Shown here: piece by piece, positions 36,941-46,576 of the stretch | Layout of the letters: the number at the start of each line of letters is the position of its first letter | How positions within the stretch are numbered: position 1 is the first letter of the stretch | The notes under the pieces: generated by a model | What the model was told of the DNA's origin: nothing | What the model saw: only the letters and a program-made list of their open reading frames with translations | Database searches by the model: none | Translations under genes and position numbers: made by a program | Source of the DNA: Kiritimatiellia bacterium | GTDB lineage: Bacteria; Verrucomicrobiota; Kiritimatiellia; RFP12; UBA1067 | Reading direction: 5' to 3' | NCBI GenBank assembly: GCA_017427485.1 | Contig: JAFRSR010000023.1 | Location: forward strand, 1-61,786 | Length of the DNA: 61,786 nucleotides

Positions 36941-38956
36941 ATGAGAACGATAATGACAATTCTGTCCGCTTGCCTGACGGGGCTTGCGATGGCGGGGGCC
37001 AGCGGCGAGGTGCCGTTCTGCACGGGAGAGGTGTTCGGGAAGGCCGTGAAGGTGGCGGGCGGCGCGGCCGGTTCCGGACACTGCGTGAACGTTGCGGGCG
37101 ATCTGCTGTACGTGGGCGGGAAGGGGACGCTGGGCGTGTACGACCTGTCGGGCGATCCGCTTCGTCCGAAACTGCTGGGCGAGGCGGACGGCCTCGCGAC
37201 GGCGCGGCAGGTTGCGCTGCAGGGCGGCATGGCGTACGTCACGGCGCGGGCGAACGGGATCTGGGTCGTCGACTGCCGCAATCCGGCGAAGCCGTTTGTT
37301 GCGGGGCATTATCCGTCCACGGCCAACTGCACGGGAATCGACGTGGCGGGGGACATGTGCTTCGTCGGCGGGTCGAAGAGCGGATTGGAGTTCATCGACG
37401 TGTCGCGTCCGCAGAGCCCTCAGCTGATCCGGTGCGAGAAGATGGAGCCCGTGGAATCGCAGTCGGTGGCTTACCGCGACGGACTGCTCTTCTCCGGCGA
37501 GTGGGGCGGTAAGTGCGTGACGATCTGGGATGTGCGGGACATGAAATCGCCGAAGCGGTTGGCATGCTGCCCGTTGGCGTCGAACGGCGACGGCGTGTGG
37601 GTGGACGGTAGGTGGCTGTATGCCAGCACGGGTTTCAGCAAGGAGGACAAGAAACCGGGGGCGCAGGCGCATCCGGGGCAGATGGGCCTTGAAATCTACG
37701 ACGTGGCGGATCCGCGCGCGCCGAAGAAAGTGTCGCGCGTGGATTTCGAGTACTGCAAACCGTGCACGTACGACATGTGGCTGGTGCGCGTGTCGGACGG
37801 AATGGCGTTCTGCGCGGCGACGGCCGGCGGCCTGTATGCGGTGGACGTGTCGGACAAGTCGGCGCCGAAGGTGGTGGACCGCTGGGTGCCGGAAACACGG
37901 CGTCAGGTGATGTCCGTCGCGGTGGGGGACGGCGTGGTGTACGTGACGGTGGCGGGTTCAGGGACATGGGCGATCGAGGCGAAGGGCGCGAAACGCATCG
38001 TGGCGGAAAAAGGCACGCCGCCGGCGAACGCGCACGTGAGGCCGCCACGTCCCGAAAAGCCGAAGGGATTCAATCGCTGGTTGCCGTCCGACAAGTCGCT
38101 CACGGCGAACGTGACCGGCCTGGCGGTGAAGGGGAACGTATGCTACGCGGCGGCGGGGACGGCGGGGCTGTTCGTGCTGGAACTGGCGGAGACTGGAATC
38201 AAGGAAATCAAGCGCATTCCTCTGGCGGAGTGCATGGACGCGGCGATTGCGGGCGAGAGGCTTTTCGTGGCGGCGGGACGGGAGGGCTGGATCGTCTATG
38301 AGATGGAGCCGTCGTGCGGGCTGAAGGAGATCGCGCGCATGCCGAGCGCGGTGGCGCGCGACGTGTATGCGTATGGCGACGGGACGCGCTGGGCGGCGTT
38401 CAACACGACGGTCTACGACATTTCGGATCTTGCGAAGCCCAAGCCGCTCGCCTGTCTCGTCAACCAGTCGCGCTACAACAAGTTCCTGTCGCCCGACCTC
38501 ATCGGCGGAAGGTGGGTGGCGGGGAATTCCGCGTTGAAGTATTTCAGTTGGCTGGATGTGGTCGCGTCGAAGGGACGGGTACGGAAGATGGAAGGGTATC
38601 AGTCGAGGATGGGCGGGATGTGCGCGTTCGGGGAGAAGGCGTTTCTGGCCGACAACGGCGGATGGGCGATCGTGGAGCCGGGCGGGCAGGATGTGCCGCA
38701 GATGCGTCCGTTCCCGGGCAAAAAGCGGGCGATGGGACTTCCGCGCTGGAACGGCGGGAAGCTCGTGGCGTTGTCGGGAAGCGACCGTACGGCGTCGATC
38801 TGGGATTTCCGCGATGTCGAGAACCCGCGCCTCGTCAAGTGGCTTGCGCTGCCGTGTCCGGTTGACGCGGCGAGCTTCTGGCGGGACACGCTCGTCATCC
38901 CGGCCCGTCTTCAGGGCGTGCTGGTCCCTGAAAATGTGGTATACTGTCGGCCATGA
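36941..38956 (+). CDS. Secreted LVIVD-type beta-propeller protein
   Basis: 671 aa; start at ATG 36941 gives the signal peptide MRTIMTILSACLTGLAMAGAS. The frame upstream overlaps the kinase end and is not used. About a dozen blades carry the pattern LLYVGGKGTLGVYDLSGDP / MAYVTARANGIWVVDCRNPA / MCFVGGSKSGLEFIDVSRPQ, the LVIVD repeat, giving one or two 7-bladed propellers. No catalytic motif is visible. These proteins are usually extracytoplasmic binding or scaffold proteins. Its stop overlaps the start of the GH31 gene (ATGA), and a promoter for that gene lies inside its 3' end. Confidence 0.8.
   Translation: MRTIMTILSACLTGLAMAGASGEVPFCTGEVFGKAVKVAGGAAGSGHCVNVAGDLLYVGGKGTLGVYDLSGDPLRPKLLGEADGLATARQVALQGGMAYVTARANGIWVVDCRNPAKPFVAGHYPSTANCTGIDVAGDMCFVGGSKSGLEFIDVSRPQSPQLIRCEKMEPVESQSVAYRDGLLFSGEWGGKCVTIWDVRDMKSPKRLACCPLASNGDGVWVDGRWLYASTGFSKEDKKPGAQAHPGQMGLEIYDVADPRAPKKVSRVDFEYCKPCTYDMWLVRVSDGMAFCAATAGGLYAVDVSDKSAPKVVDRWVPETRRQVMSVAVGDGVVYVTVAGSGTWAIEAKGAKRIVAEKGTPPANAHVRPPRPEKPKGFNRWLPSDKSLTANVTGLAVKGNVCYAAAGTAGLFVLELAETGIKEIKRIPLAECMDAAIAGERLFVAAGREGWIVYEMEPSCGLKEIARMPSAVARDVYAYGDGTRWAAFNTTVYDISDLAKPKPLACLVNQSRYNKFLSPDLIGGRWVAGNSALKYFSWLDVVASKGRVRKMEGYQSRMGGMCAFGEKAFLADNGGWAIVEPGGQDVPQMRPFPGKKRAMGLPRWNGGKLVALSGSDRTASIWDFRDVENPRLVKWLALPCPVDAASFWRDTLVIPARLQGVLVPENVVYCRP
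38937..38955 (+). promoter_or_regulatory. Extended -10 element 7 nt before GH31 ATG (predicted leaderless start)
   Basis: TGGTATACT (TATACT at 38940-38945) lies inside the last codons of the upstream gene; ATG is at 38953. There is no ribosome binding site. Confidence 0.65.
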
Positions 38957-41283
38957 AAAAGCAGCATTCTTTCAAGTGGGTCGGGCTGGCGTTCGCGATG
39001 GCGGCGTCGGTCGGTTGGGGGCGTCCCGTGTGGCGCGCGGCGCAGCCGGACGCGCAGAGCGCGGTGTTCGCCCTCGGCGACGGGGCGTCGCTCCGCGTCG
39101 ACGTGCTCGCCGAGAACCTGTTCCGCGTGCGGCGTAGCTGGACGAACGAGAACGGGAAGGCGGTCTGGACGGAAAGCGGCATGAACCGCTACGGCATCCT
39201 GCGCGGCGACTGGCCGAAGGTCGCGTTCACGCGCGACAAGGACGGCGTGCGGACCGCGGCGGCGCGCGTCGCGGTCGACGCGGCCGCCGGGACGCTGCGC
39301 GTCAAGTCGCTCGTGTCGGCGGCGGACGTGACGGTCGCGCCGCGCGTGGCGGGGAAGGGCTACGCGATCTCCTTCAGCCTCGCGAAGGGCGAGCGCATCT
39401 ACGGCCTCGGCGACTCGGGGCGCGACAACCTGATGCGGCGCGGACACCGTTTCGACCTCTGGATCCGCAACAACCTCTGCAACATCCCCGTGCCGATGGC
39501 GATCAGCCGGAACGGCTGGGGCATGTTCCTCAACAGCACCTGGCGCAACGCGTTCGACGTGGGGGCGAAGAACCCCGACGCGCTGGTCTGCGAGGCGCCC
39601 GAGGGCGACGTGGACTTCTACCTGTTCGTGGGGAAGGACTACCGGGCGCTGCTCGACGCCTACACGGGCCTGACGGGGCGTCCCGCGCTCCTGCCGGTGT
39701 GGGGCTACGGTTTCACGTTCGTCTGCAACCAGAACGTGGACCAGTTCGCGCTCATCAACGACGCGATGAACTTCCGCGACCGCGACCTGCCCTGCGACGT
39801 GATCGGCCTTGAGCCGGGCTGGATGCAGAAGTTCTACGACCAGTCGACCCGCAAGGAATGGCATGCGCAGCGCTTCTACTTCCCCTACTGGGCGCCGAAG
39901 GGCGACCACACGTTCATCGGCGCGCTCAAGCGCATCGGCTTCAAGCTGAGCCTGTGGCTCTGCTGCGACTACGACCTCTCTCGCTACGAGGAGCAGTGCG
40001 TGGCGGGCCTCGCGAAGAAGAGCGGACGGCAGGTGGAGACGCCGGCGGGCATCACCGAGACGTGGGAGGACGACCGCATCGGGAACCAGTCCGGCGACAA
40101 GAAGAAGCCCCCCAGGAAGTCGGTCCACGCCGACAGGATGTACAAGCTCCTCTACACGCCCGAGGACGACTACGAGGAGGGGATGCTCCCCTGGTTCGAG
40201 CACCTGAAGAAGTTCGTCGACCAAGGGGCGCAGTGCTTCAAGCTGGACGGCTGCAACCAGTTCGGCGAGCATCCCACGCGCAAGTGGGCGAACGGCATGA
40301 GCGACGAGGAGATGCACAACCTCTATTCGGACATCTACGACAAGCAGATGGCGCGTGGCTACGAGGACTATACCGGCCGCCGGTCGATGGTCTACTCCGC
40401 CGGCGGATACGCGGGCGTGCAGCAGTTCGTCGCCACCTGGGCCGGCGACACGGGCGGCGGCCCCAGACCGCTCGCGTCCCTGCTCAACCTCGGCATCTCC
40501 GGGCACTCCAACCAGAGCTGCGACATGACGATCGGCGAGATCAAGTCGCTCCACTTCGGCTTCCTGCAGACCTGGAGCCAGCAGAACAACTGGGACTACT
40601 GGCAGCAGCCGTGGCTCCGCGCCCCCGAGAAGCTCGCCGTGTTCCGCTCCTACGCGCACCTGCGCTACCGTCTGCTCCCGTACCTCTACACGGCGGCGGC
40701 CGAGGCGTCGCGCACCGGGTGGCCGGTCATGCGCGCTTTGCCGTTCGAGTATCCCGACGCGCCCGAGTACGACAACTGCCTCACGACCTACCTGCTGGGC
40801 CCCGACCTGCTCGTCTCCGCGTTCGCGAAGCAGGCCACGATTCCGCCGGGCACATGGTACGACTGGAAGACCGGCGAGAAGGTGCAGGGACCATGCGTGC
40901 GTCCGGTGACGGTCACCCCCGAATGGGGCGGCGCGCTCTACGTGCGCGCGGGCGCCGTGATCCCGCAGTGGCCGGTCCTGCAGCATGTGGATAAGGGCTG
41001 GAACAAGGAGGTCGAGCTGCACGTCTGGCCGGGCGGCGACGGCGCGTGCGAGCTCTATGAGGACGACGGCATTTCGCTCGACTACCGCACGGGCGTGGGC
41101 GCGTTCACGCGCTGCGAGCAGAAGGGCGGCACCCTCACGATCGGACCGTGCCGCGGCTCCTTCAAGGGTATGCCCGATGCGCATCTCTGGAAGGTCGTGT
41201 TCCACAAGGAAGGCACGAACGAGACGACCACGCTCGATCTCGGCGAGGTCAAGGCCGCCACGGGCACGTCGGTGAAGAGGTAG
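38953..41283 (+). CDS. Secreted GH31 alpha-glycosidase
   Basis: 776 aa with signal peptide MKKQHSFKWVGLAFAMAASVGWG. An N-terminal galactose-mutarotase-like domain (FSLAKGERIYGLGDSG) precedes the barrel. The nucleophile Asp is at about 432 in CFKLDGCNQ and the acid/base Asp at about 499 in WAGDTGGGP; LRYRLLPYLYTAAAEA and TYLLGPDLLVSAF are family motifs. A proximal and distal beta domain close it (LYEDDG). It cleaves alpha-glucosides, alpha-xylosides or related linkages; the unusual LDGCNQ context means the sugar cannot be named. It has its own leaderless promoter. Confidence 0.9.
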   Translation: MKKQHSFKWVGLAFAMAASVGWGRPVWRAAQPDAQSAVFALGDGASLRVDVLAENLFRVRRSWTNENGKAVWTESGMNRYGILRGDWPKVAFTRDKDGVRTAAARVAVDAAAGTLRVKSLVSAADVTVAPRVAGKGYAISFSLAKGERIYGLGDSGRDNLMRRGHRFDLWIRNNLCNIPVPMAISRNGWGMFLNSTWRNAFDVGAKNPDALVCEAPEGDVDFYLFVGKDYRALLDAYTGLTGRPALLPVWGYGFTFVCNQNVDQFALINDAMNFRDRDLPCDVIGLEPGWMQKFYDQSTRKEWHAQRFYFPYWAPKGDHTFIGALKRIGFKLSLWLCCDYDLSRYEEQCVAGLAKKSGRQVETPAGITETWEDDRIGNQSGDKKKPPRKSVHADRMYKLLYTPEDDYEEGMLPWFEHLKKFVDQGAQCFKLDGCNQFGEHPTRKWANGMSDEEMHNLYSDIYDKQMARGYEDYTGRRSMVYSAGGYAGVQQFVATWAGDTGGGPRPLASLLNLGISGHSNQSCDMTIGEIKSLHFGFLQTWSQQNNWDYWQQPWLRAPEKLAVFRSYAHLRYRLLPYLYTAAAEASRTGWPVMRALPFEYPDAPEYDNCLTTYLLGPDLLVSAFAKQATIPPGTWYDWKTGEKVQGPCVRPVTVTPEWGGALYVRAGAVIPQWPVLQHVDKGWNKEVELHVWPGGDGACELYEDDGISLDYRTGVGAFTRCEQKGGTLTIGPCRGSFKGMPDAHLWKVVFHKEGTNETTTLDLGEVKAATGTSVKR

Positions 41284-41289
41284 GTTGAG

Positions 41290-41442
41290 ATGAAAATCCT
41301 GACTGTGGCGTTCCTTGCGGACAACAGCGCGGGACATGTCGCCTACGAGGCGTCCGGCATCGGCGGCAAGCCGTCCCTGCTGTTCGACGGCAACCGCCAG
41401 CGGCCTCTACATCAGCATACGCTAAAGGATCGGCATCCATGA
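41290..41442 (+). pseudogene. 50-codon deletion scar between two secreted-enzyme genes
   Basis: ATG 41290 starts MKILTVAFLA, a truncated signal-peptide start, then continues DNSAGHVAYEASGIGGKPSLL to a stop that overlaps the next ATG (ATGA at 41439-41442). It looks like the start of one gene joined to a piece of another after deletion. Function is unlikely, but its translation could couple to the downstream gene. Confidence 0.45.
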
Positions 41443-42905
41443 GAAACGAAATAATCTTCCTAGTCCTTGTCGTTTCAACGGTCGCCGCCGCGCAGGTGAA
41501 GGAGCTGGGAAGCGGGCGCGAGGTGATGTGGGACAGGGATCGCATCGCGGCGCTTGGCGGCGGCGCGTCGCTGAAGCTGCACCGGCCCGAGCAACGCGAG
41601 GTGTCGATGGTGTACGACGCGCCGTGGGAGGGGAACGTGTGCTGCTACCACACCGTCCTGCGCGACGACAAGAACTACAAGATGTACTACCGCGGGAGCG
41701 CGTACAGGCTGCCCGGCTACAAGAACCACCAGGTGGTCTGCTACGCGGAAAGCGACGACGGCATTGTCTGGCGCAAGCCGAAGCTTGGCCTCTGCGAATA
41801 CGGCGGCTCGAAGGAGAACAACATCATCCTCAAGAACGACGGCAAGCAGGCAGCGCACAACTTCTCGCCGTTCTTCGACCGCAACCCCGCCTGCAAGCCC
41901 GGGGAAAAGTACAAGGCCGTGGCCGGCGAGGGGAAGAGCGGGCTTGCCGGATTCGTCTCGCCCGACGGCATCCACTGGAAGAAGATCGGCGACAGGCCGC
42001 TCATCACGAAGGGCGCGTTCGATTCGCAGAACATCGTGTTCTGGGACGCGGCGCGCGGCTGCTACGTGACCTACTACCGCACGTTCTGGAAGGGACCGGA
42101 CGGCAAGATGCTGCGCGGCATCCAGTGGGCGACGTCGAAGGATTTCCTCGCGTGGAGCGACCCGACGTGGGTCTCGTACGAGACCGGGGCGCCGAACGAC
42201 CAGCTCTACACGAACGCGATCCATCCCTACGACCGCGCGCCCGGCATCTACGTGGGATTCCCGAAGCGGTTCACGGAGGGACGCTGCACGGCGTACGACA
42301 AAAGCGGCGCGGGCGGCATCCCCGGCGTCTCCGACGGCGTGTTCATGTCGAGCCGCGACGGCACGCGCTTCTTCCGCTGGGGCGAGGCGTTTTTGCGTCC
42401 CGGCCTCCAGCACGAGCGCTGGATCAATCGCAACAACATGATCGCCTGGGGGTTCGTGCAGACGAAGTCCGCGATTCCCGGCTGCCCCAACGAAATTTCG
42501 CTCTACTCCACGGAGAACTACTACTCCACCACCGAGCCGAACCGCCTGCGGCGCATGACGATCCGCCTCGACGGATTCGTCTCCGTGAACGCGCCGTGGC
42601 GCGGCGGTACGGTCACGACGAAGCCGTTGACGTTCGCAATGGCGCCGGGCGGCAAGGCGACGCGCCTTCTGCTGAACGCCTCCACGTCGGGCGCGGGATT
42701 CATCCGCTGCGAGATCCGCGACGGCTCCGGCGCGCCGATCCCCGGCTTCACGCTCGCCGAAAGCAGGGAAATCTACGGCGACGAAATCGACCTCGCGATG
42801 GCGTGGAAGGGCGGCGAGGACGTGTCGGCGCTCGCCGGCAAGCCGATCACTCTTCACTTCGAGATGAAAGACGCAGACATCTTCGCATACCGCTTCGGCG
42901 AGTAG
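41439..42905 (+). CDS. Secreted five-bladed propeller glycosidase-like protein (GH32/GH43-like)
   Basis: 488 aa with signal peptide MRNEIIFLVLVVSTVAAA. Repeated propeller strands contain SDDGIVWRKPKLGLCEYGG, SPDGIHWKKIGDRPLI and SSRDGTRFFRWGEAFLRPG, the 'D-G-x-x-W' pattern of GH32/GH43/GH68-type propellers and sialidase-like folds. Acidic catalytic residues cannot be fixed with certainty. A C-terminal beta-sandwich (GFIRCEIRDGSGAPIPGF) resembles GH32 C-domains. It probably acts on exported plant or host glycans with its neighbours. Confidence 0.7.
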   Translation: MRNEIIFLVLVVSTVAAAQVKELGSGREVMWDRDRIAALGGGASLKLHRPEQREVSMVYDAPWEGNVCCYHTVLRDDKNYKMYYRGSAYRLPGYKNHQVVCYAESDDGIVWRKPKLGLCEYGGSKENNIILKNDGKQAAHNFSPFFDRNPACKPGEKYKAVAGEGKSGLAGFVSPDGIHWKKIGDRPLITKGAFDSQNIVFWDAARGCYVTYYRTFWKGPDGKMLRGIQWATSKDFLAWSDPTWVSYETGAPNDQLYTNAIHPYDRAPGIYVGFPKRFTEGRCTAYDKSGAGGIPGVSDGVFMSSRDGTRFFRWGEAFLRPGLQHERWINRNNMIAWGFVQTKSAIPGCPNEISLYSTENYYSTTEPNRLRRMTIRLDGFVSVNAPWRGGTVTTKPLTFAMAPGGKATRLLLNASTSGAGFIRCEIRDGSGAPIPGFTLAESREIYGDEIDLAMAWKGGEDVSALAGKPITLHFEMKDADIFAYRFGE

Positions 42906-42913
42906 AATTTTTT

Positions 42914-42951
42914 TAGCCACAAAGAACACAAAGAATCACAAAGGAAAAAAG
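42914..42951 (+). repeat. AGCCACAAAGAACACAAAG-type leader repeat
   Basis: Short A-rich imperfect tandem sequence (CACAAAGAA / CACAAAGAA / TCACAAAGG) after a run of T. It supplies the AAAGGA ribosome binding site of the following lyase gene. I recall similar AGCCACAAAGAACACAAAG strings as dispersed repeats in PVC genomes. Confidence 0.45.
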
Positions 42952-43947
42952 ATGAACAGAAGAGAGTTTTTGGGCGCGGCCGCGCTGGCGACGATGGCGG
43001 GCCTTCAGGGACAGGCGCAGACGGCGGCGCAGCCGTCCGTCAACACGTTCCCCGTGTTGAACGGTCCCGAGTTCCAGGGCATGGAGGGCGCGTTCGTGCC
43101 GATCTTCACGCCCTACACGAAGGACGACAAGGTCAACGGCGACATGGTGGGCAAGACGGTGGAGCGTCTCCTGAAGGCCGGCGTGAAGGGCTTCTACGTG
43201 GGCGGCGGCACGGGCGAGCACGTGCTCCTCTCGCTCGCGGAGCGGAAGTACCTCGCAGAGGCCGCGATCAGCGCCGTGAACAAGCGCGCGAAGGTGATCA
43301 TCCACGTGGGTTGCACGTACACGGAGGATTCCGTGCGGCTCGCGAGGCACGCGGAGAAGGCGGGCGCGGACTGGATCGCATCGCTCGGTCCGCTTGTGTT
43401 CGGGCAGAACTTCGACGCCTCGTACTACCACTACAGCCGCATCGCGGGCGCGACCGCGCTCCCGATGATGATCTACTGCTGGTACCGCGATCTCGTGCCG
43501 GACCGCGAGCGGAAGTTCTACGAGATACCCAACCTCAAGGGACTCAAGTACACGGGACGCGACTTCTGGTCCGTGCAGGAGATGAGGAAGATGGTCGACA
43601 AGGAGATCGTCTGCTTCGTGGGCGACGACCCGCACCTCCTGAGCGGCCTCGCGATGAACAAGCTCTTCTCGGGCGGCATCGGCACCACGTACAACTTCAT
43701 CCCGGAGGACTACGTGGCGATCTGCCGTCTCGCGAAGGAGGGGCGCTTCGCGGAGGCGGCGCCCATCCAGGAGCGCGCCAACCACCTCACGTACTTCTTC
43801 TCGAAGTACCCGAACTTCTCCTACCGCAAGGCCGGCATGCGCGTTCTCGGCTACGACTGCGGCTTCGCGCGCTCGCCGTTCGGCCAGCCGATCAGCGAGG
43901 CCGACTACGAGGCTTTTGCCCGCGAGCTCAAGCCGTTGCTCGGATAA
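42952..43947 (+). CDS. Tat-exported DapA/NanA-family aldolase-lyase
   Basis: 331 aa. The leader NRREFLGAAALATMAG is a twin-arginine signal. The TIM barrel has GGGTGEHVLLSLAERK (the Gly-Gly-Thr-Gly-Glu pyruvate-binding loop), Tyr in MMIYCWYRD and the Schiff-base Lys in LKGLKYTGRD (about residue 198). The family cleaves or forms 2-keto-3-deoxy acids or sialic acid via a pyruvate Schiff base. N-acetylneuraminate or a sugar-acid substrate is plausible next to glycosidases. Export of such an enzyme is unusual. Confidence 0.85.
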   Translation: MNRREFLGAAALATMAGLQGQAQTAAQPSVNTFPVLNGPEFQGMEGAFVPIFTPYTKDDKVNGDMVGKTVERLLKAGVKGFYVGGGTGEHVLLSLAERKYLAEAAISAVNKRAKVIIHVGCTYTEDSVRLARHAEKAGADWIASLGPLVFGQNFDASYYHYSRIAGATALPMMIYCWYRDLVPDRERKFYEIPNLKGLKYTGRDFWSVQEMRKMVDKEIVCFVGDDPHLLSGLAMNKLFSGGIGTTYNFIPEDYVAICRLAKEGRFAEAAPIQERANHLTYFFSKYPNFSYRKAGMRVLGYDCGFARSPFGQPISEADYEAFARELKPLLG

Positions 43948-43949
43948 TG

Positions 43950-43967
43950 TGGTATAATTTCCGCATG
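43950..43967 (+). promoter_or_regulatory. Extended -10 element 6 nt before ATG (predicted leaderless start)
   Basis: TGGTATAAT with TATAAT at 43953-43958 and ATG at 43965, so the predicted first transcribed base is the A of ATG. No ribosome binding site exists in the six-base gap. Confidence 0.7.
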
Positions 43968-46529
43968 CACATACAGACTCGCACCACGCTCGCCCTCGCG
44001 GCGTTCCTCGCGTCCTTTGGCGCGTCGGCCATCGAGTTCGCCGAGCCGCGCAACGTCCCGCCGCTCTTCGAGCCGGGCGTCACTCCCCGCTCCGAGGCGG
44101 GATGGCGCAACACGCGCCGCCCGGAACTGAAGAAGATGCTCGAGACCGAGGTGTACGGACGCCGCCCCGTCGAGCGTCCTCCCCACCTCGTGTTCTCCGC
44201 GGCCGAGCCGGACGCGGTGATGATGGACGGCGCCGCGACGCGCAAGCGCATCCGCATCGAGTACGGCGGAAAGTACGGCACGAACAGCTTCGTCTGCACC
44301 GCGTTCATCCCGCGCGCGGGTAAGCCCGCGCCGGCGTTCGTGTTCATCTGCAACCGTCCGCCTGCGGAGAACATCGACCCCACGCGCAAGGTGAAGTCCG
44401 GATTCTGGCCGGCCGAGGAGATCGTCGCGCGCGGCTACGCCACCGTCGCGTTCCACACCAGCGACGTCGCGCCGGACATGCAACACGGCAACACGCGCGG
44501 CGCGTTCGCCGCGTTCGAGGACGTGGAGCGCCAGTACCGTTCCCAAACCGCCTGGGGCGCGCTCTCCGTCTGGGCCTGGGCCGCGAGCCGCGTGCTCGAC
44601 TGGATCGAGACGGAACCGACCATCGACGCCTCGCACGTGGCCGTGATCGGACACTCCCGCGGCGGCAAGACGGCCCTTGTGGCGGCCGCGTGGGACGAGC
44701 GCTTCGCGATGGCCGTTTCCAGCTGCTCCGGCACTGGCGGCGCGAAACTCAACCACGTGGACCTGCCCGACTCCGAGCACATCGTCCTGTCGATCTCCTC
44801 CCACCAGTTCTGGTACTCCCGCCGCTACACGCGCTGGGTGAACCTCGACGCGCAGGCCCCCTTCGACCAGCACATGCTCGTAGCACTTATCGCGCCGCGC
44901 CTCGTCTGCATAGGCTCCGCCACAGAGGACTACCATGCCGGCCCCTTTGGCGAGTACTGCACTGCTCGCTACGCCAGCCCCGCCTGGACGATCTTCGGCA
45001 AGAAGGGATTCGTCTCGCACGGTTTCCCTGAGCCCGAGTCGCCCCAGCAGGAAGGCGACATCTCCTACCACATCCGCACGGGCAAGCACGACCTCACTCC
45101 ATACGACTGGAACGTCTACATGGACTTCGCCGACAAGCACGGCTGGCGGAAGTCTGCTCCGCTCGTGCGGCTGCCGCATCGGGGGAAGAGCCTTGAGGGA
45201 CGGTTCCATCCCACGTACGCGAGCGTGCACGACGCCGCCGCTTCGCGGGCGCGGGCCGTCCCCGCGTTCCTGCGCGGCAGCGTGATGTACCAGCTCTTCA
45301 CGCGCATGTTCACGCCCGAGGGGACGTTTGCCGCCGCGCGCGCGAAGCTGCCCGAGCTCAAGGCGGACGGCGTCGGCATTGTCTACCTCACGCCGCACCA
45401 GCTGGCGGACGACGACCCCGACCCGCGTTTCTGGAGCGGGCGCCAGAAGGCGTGCCGGCTGAACAACCCGAAGAACCCCTACCGGCAGAAGGATTTCTTC
45501 GCCGTCGATCCCGAGTACGGCACGAAGGAAGACCTCAAGTCGTTCGTCGCCGAGGCGCACCGTCTGGGCATGAAGGTGATGTTCGACCTCGTCTACTTCC
45601 ACTGCGGGCCGAAAGCCGTGTTCCTCGCGGAGCATCCCGACTTCATCGTGCGCAATCCCGACGGCACGCCCAAGCTGGGCGACTGGGCGTTCCCCGAACT
45701 GGACATCGCGAAGCCCGCCGTGCGCGAATACCTCTACTCGAACATGGAAGGCTTCATCCGCGACTACGACGTGGACGGCTTCCGCTGCGACGTGGCGGAC
45801 ATGCTGCCGGTCGAGTTCTGGGAGGAAGGGTACCGCCGCTGCAAGTCGCTGAAGCCGGACGTGTTCATGATGTGCGAGGGGCTGAAGGGCGACGACCAGA
45901 TCGCGGCGTTCGACCTCTCCTACGGGTTCTACACGCAGTGGACGATCGTCTCGATGCTGGAGGGAAAGTCCCCGGCGTCGCTGCTGGAGAAGGCGTGGCG
46001 CGCGCAGGTGCGCGACTATCCGCGCGGCTTCCACTGGATGCGCTGCTTCGAGAACCACGATTTCGCGAACGTCAATCCCGGGCAGAAGCGGAAGGAGGAG
46101 CTGTACGGACATCCGCTCAACGCCGCGATGATCGCCACGTGCTTCCTGCTGGACGGCATCCCGATGCTCTACAACGGACAGGAAATCGCCGATGCGCGTC
46201 CGCATTCGATCTACGCCAACCGCGACCACGGAAAGTGGTGCATCGACTGGTCGCGCGCGAACGACGAGGCCGCCGTCGCCCGCCGTGCGCTGGTCCGCCG
46301 CCTCACGAGCCTGCGCCACGCGCATCCTGACCTGTTCGACGCGCCCGTGGTGTGGCATCCCGTTTCGGAATCCGAGAAGGCGTTCGCGTTTTCGCGTCCA
46401 TTGCCGGACGGCACCACGCTCACGCTCGCCGTGAACATCTCCCGCGACACCGTCTCGCTCGTCCTGCCCGGTGGCCGATCGGTTACCCTGCCGCCCCACG
46501 GATTCGATCTGCACGAAGCGCCATTATAA
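43965..46529 (+). CDS. Secreted CE15-like esterase fused to GH13 alpha-amylase-type domain
   Basis: 854 aa with signal peptide MHIQTRTTLALAAFLASFGASA. Residues 25-415 are an alpha/beta hydrolase with the nucleophile motif GHSRGGKTA (Ser about 231), as in CE15 glucuronoyl esterases. After a linker, residues 430-854 are a GH13 barrel: MYQLFTRMF, FDLVYFHCGP, nucleophile Asp about 609 in DGFRCDVADM, acid Glu about 638 in MMCEGLKGD, third Asp in CFENHD, and a small C-terminal beta domain. The two halves are in one open frame with no break. The pairing of a glucuronoyl-ester hydrolase with an alpha-glucosidic enzyme is unusual. Confidence 0.85.
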   Translation: MHIQTRTTLALAAFLASFGASAIEFAEPRNVPPLFEPGVTPRSEAGWRNTRRPELKKMLETEVYGRRPVERPPHLVFSAAEPDAVMMDGAATRKRIRIEYGGKYGTNSFVCTAFIPRAGKPAPAFVFICNRPPAENIDPTRKVKSGFWPAEEIVARGYATVAFHTSDVAPDMQHGNTRGAFAAFEDVERQYRSQTAWGALSVWAWAASRVLDWIETEPTIDASHVAVIGHSRGGKTALVAAAWDERFAMAVSSCSGTGGAKLNHVDLPDSEHIVLSISSHQFWYSRRYTRWVNLDAQAPFDQHMLVALIAPRLVCIGSATEDYHAGPFGEYCTARYASPAWTIFGKKGFVSHGFPEPESPQQEGDISYHIRTGKHDLTPYDWNVYMDFADKHGWRKSAPLVRLPHRGKSLEGRFHPTYASVHDAAASRARAVPAFLRGSVMYQLFTRMFTPEGTFAAARAKLPELKADGVGIVYLTPHQLADDDPDPRFWSGRQKACRLNNPKNPYRQKDFFAVDPEYGTKEDLKSFVAEAHRLGMKVMFDLVYFHCGPKAVFLAEHPDFIVRNPDGTPKLGDWAFPELDIAKPAVREYLYSNMEGFIRDYDVDGFRCDVADMLPVEFWEEGYRRCKSLKPDVFMMCEGLKGDDQIAAFDLSYGFYTQWTIVSMLEGKSPASLLEKAWRAQVRDYPRGFHWMRCFENHDFANVNPGQKRKEELYGHPLNAAMIATCFLLDGIPMLYNGQEIADARPHSIYANRDHGKWCIDWSRANDEAAVARRALVRRLTSLRHAHPDLFDAPVVWHPVSESEKAFAFSRPLPDGTTLTLAVNISRDTVSLVLPGGRSVTLPPHGFDLHEAPL

Positions 46530-46576
46530 TAACCCTGACAGCAAGCGCGACCCGTGTTGCGCGAGGGCGAGGGGAT

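Noticed and set aside
43905..46514. Minus-strand open frame opposite the CE15-GH13 gene (also 38911-41337 opposite GH31)
   Set aside because: Antisense shadows of genes with visible catalytic motifs.
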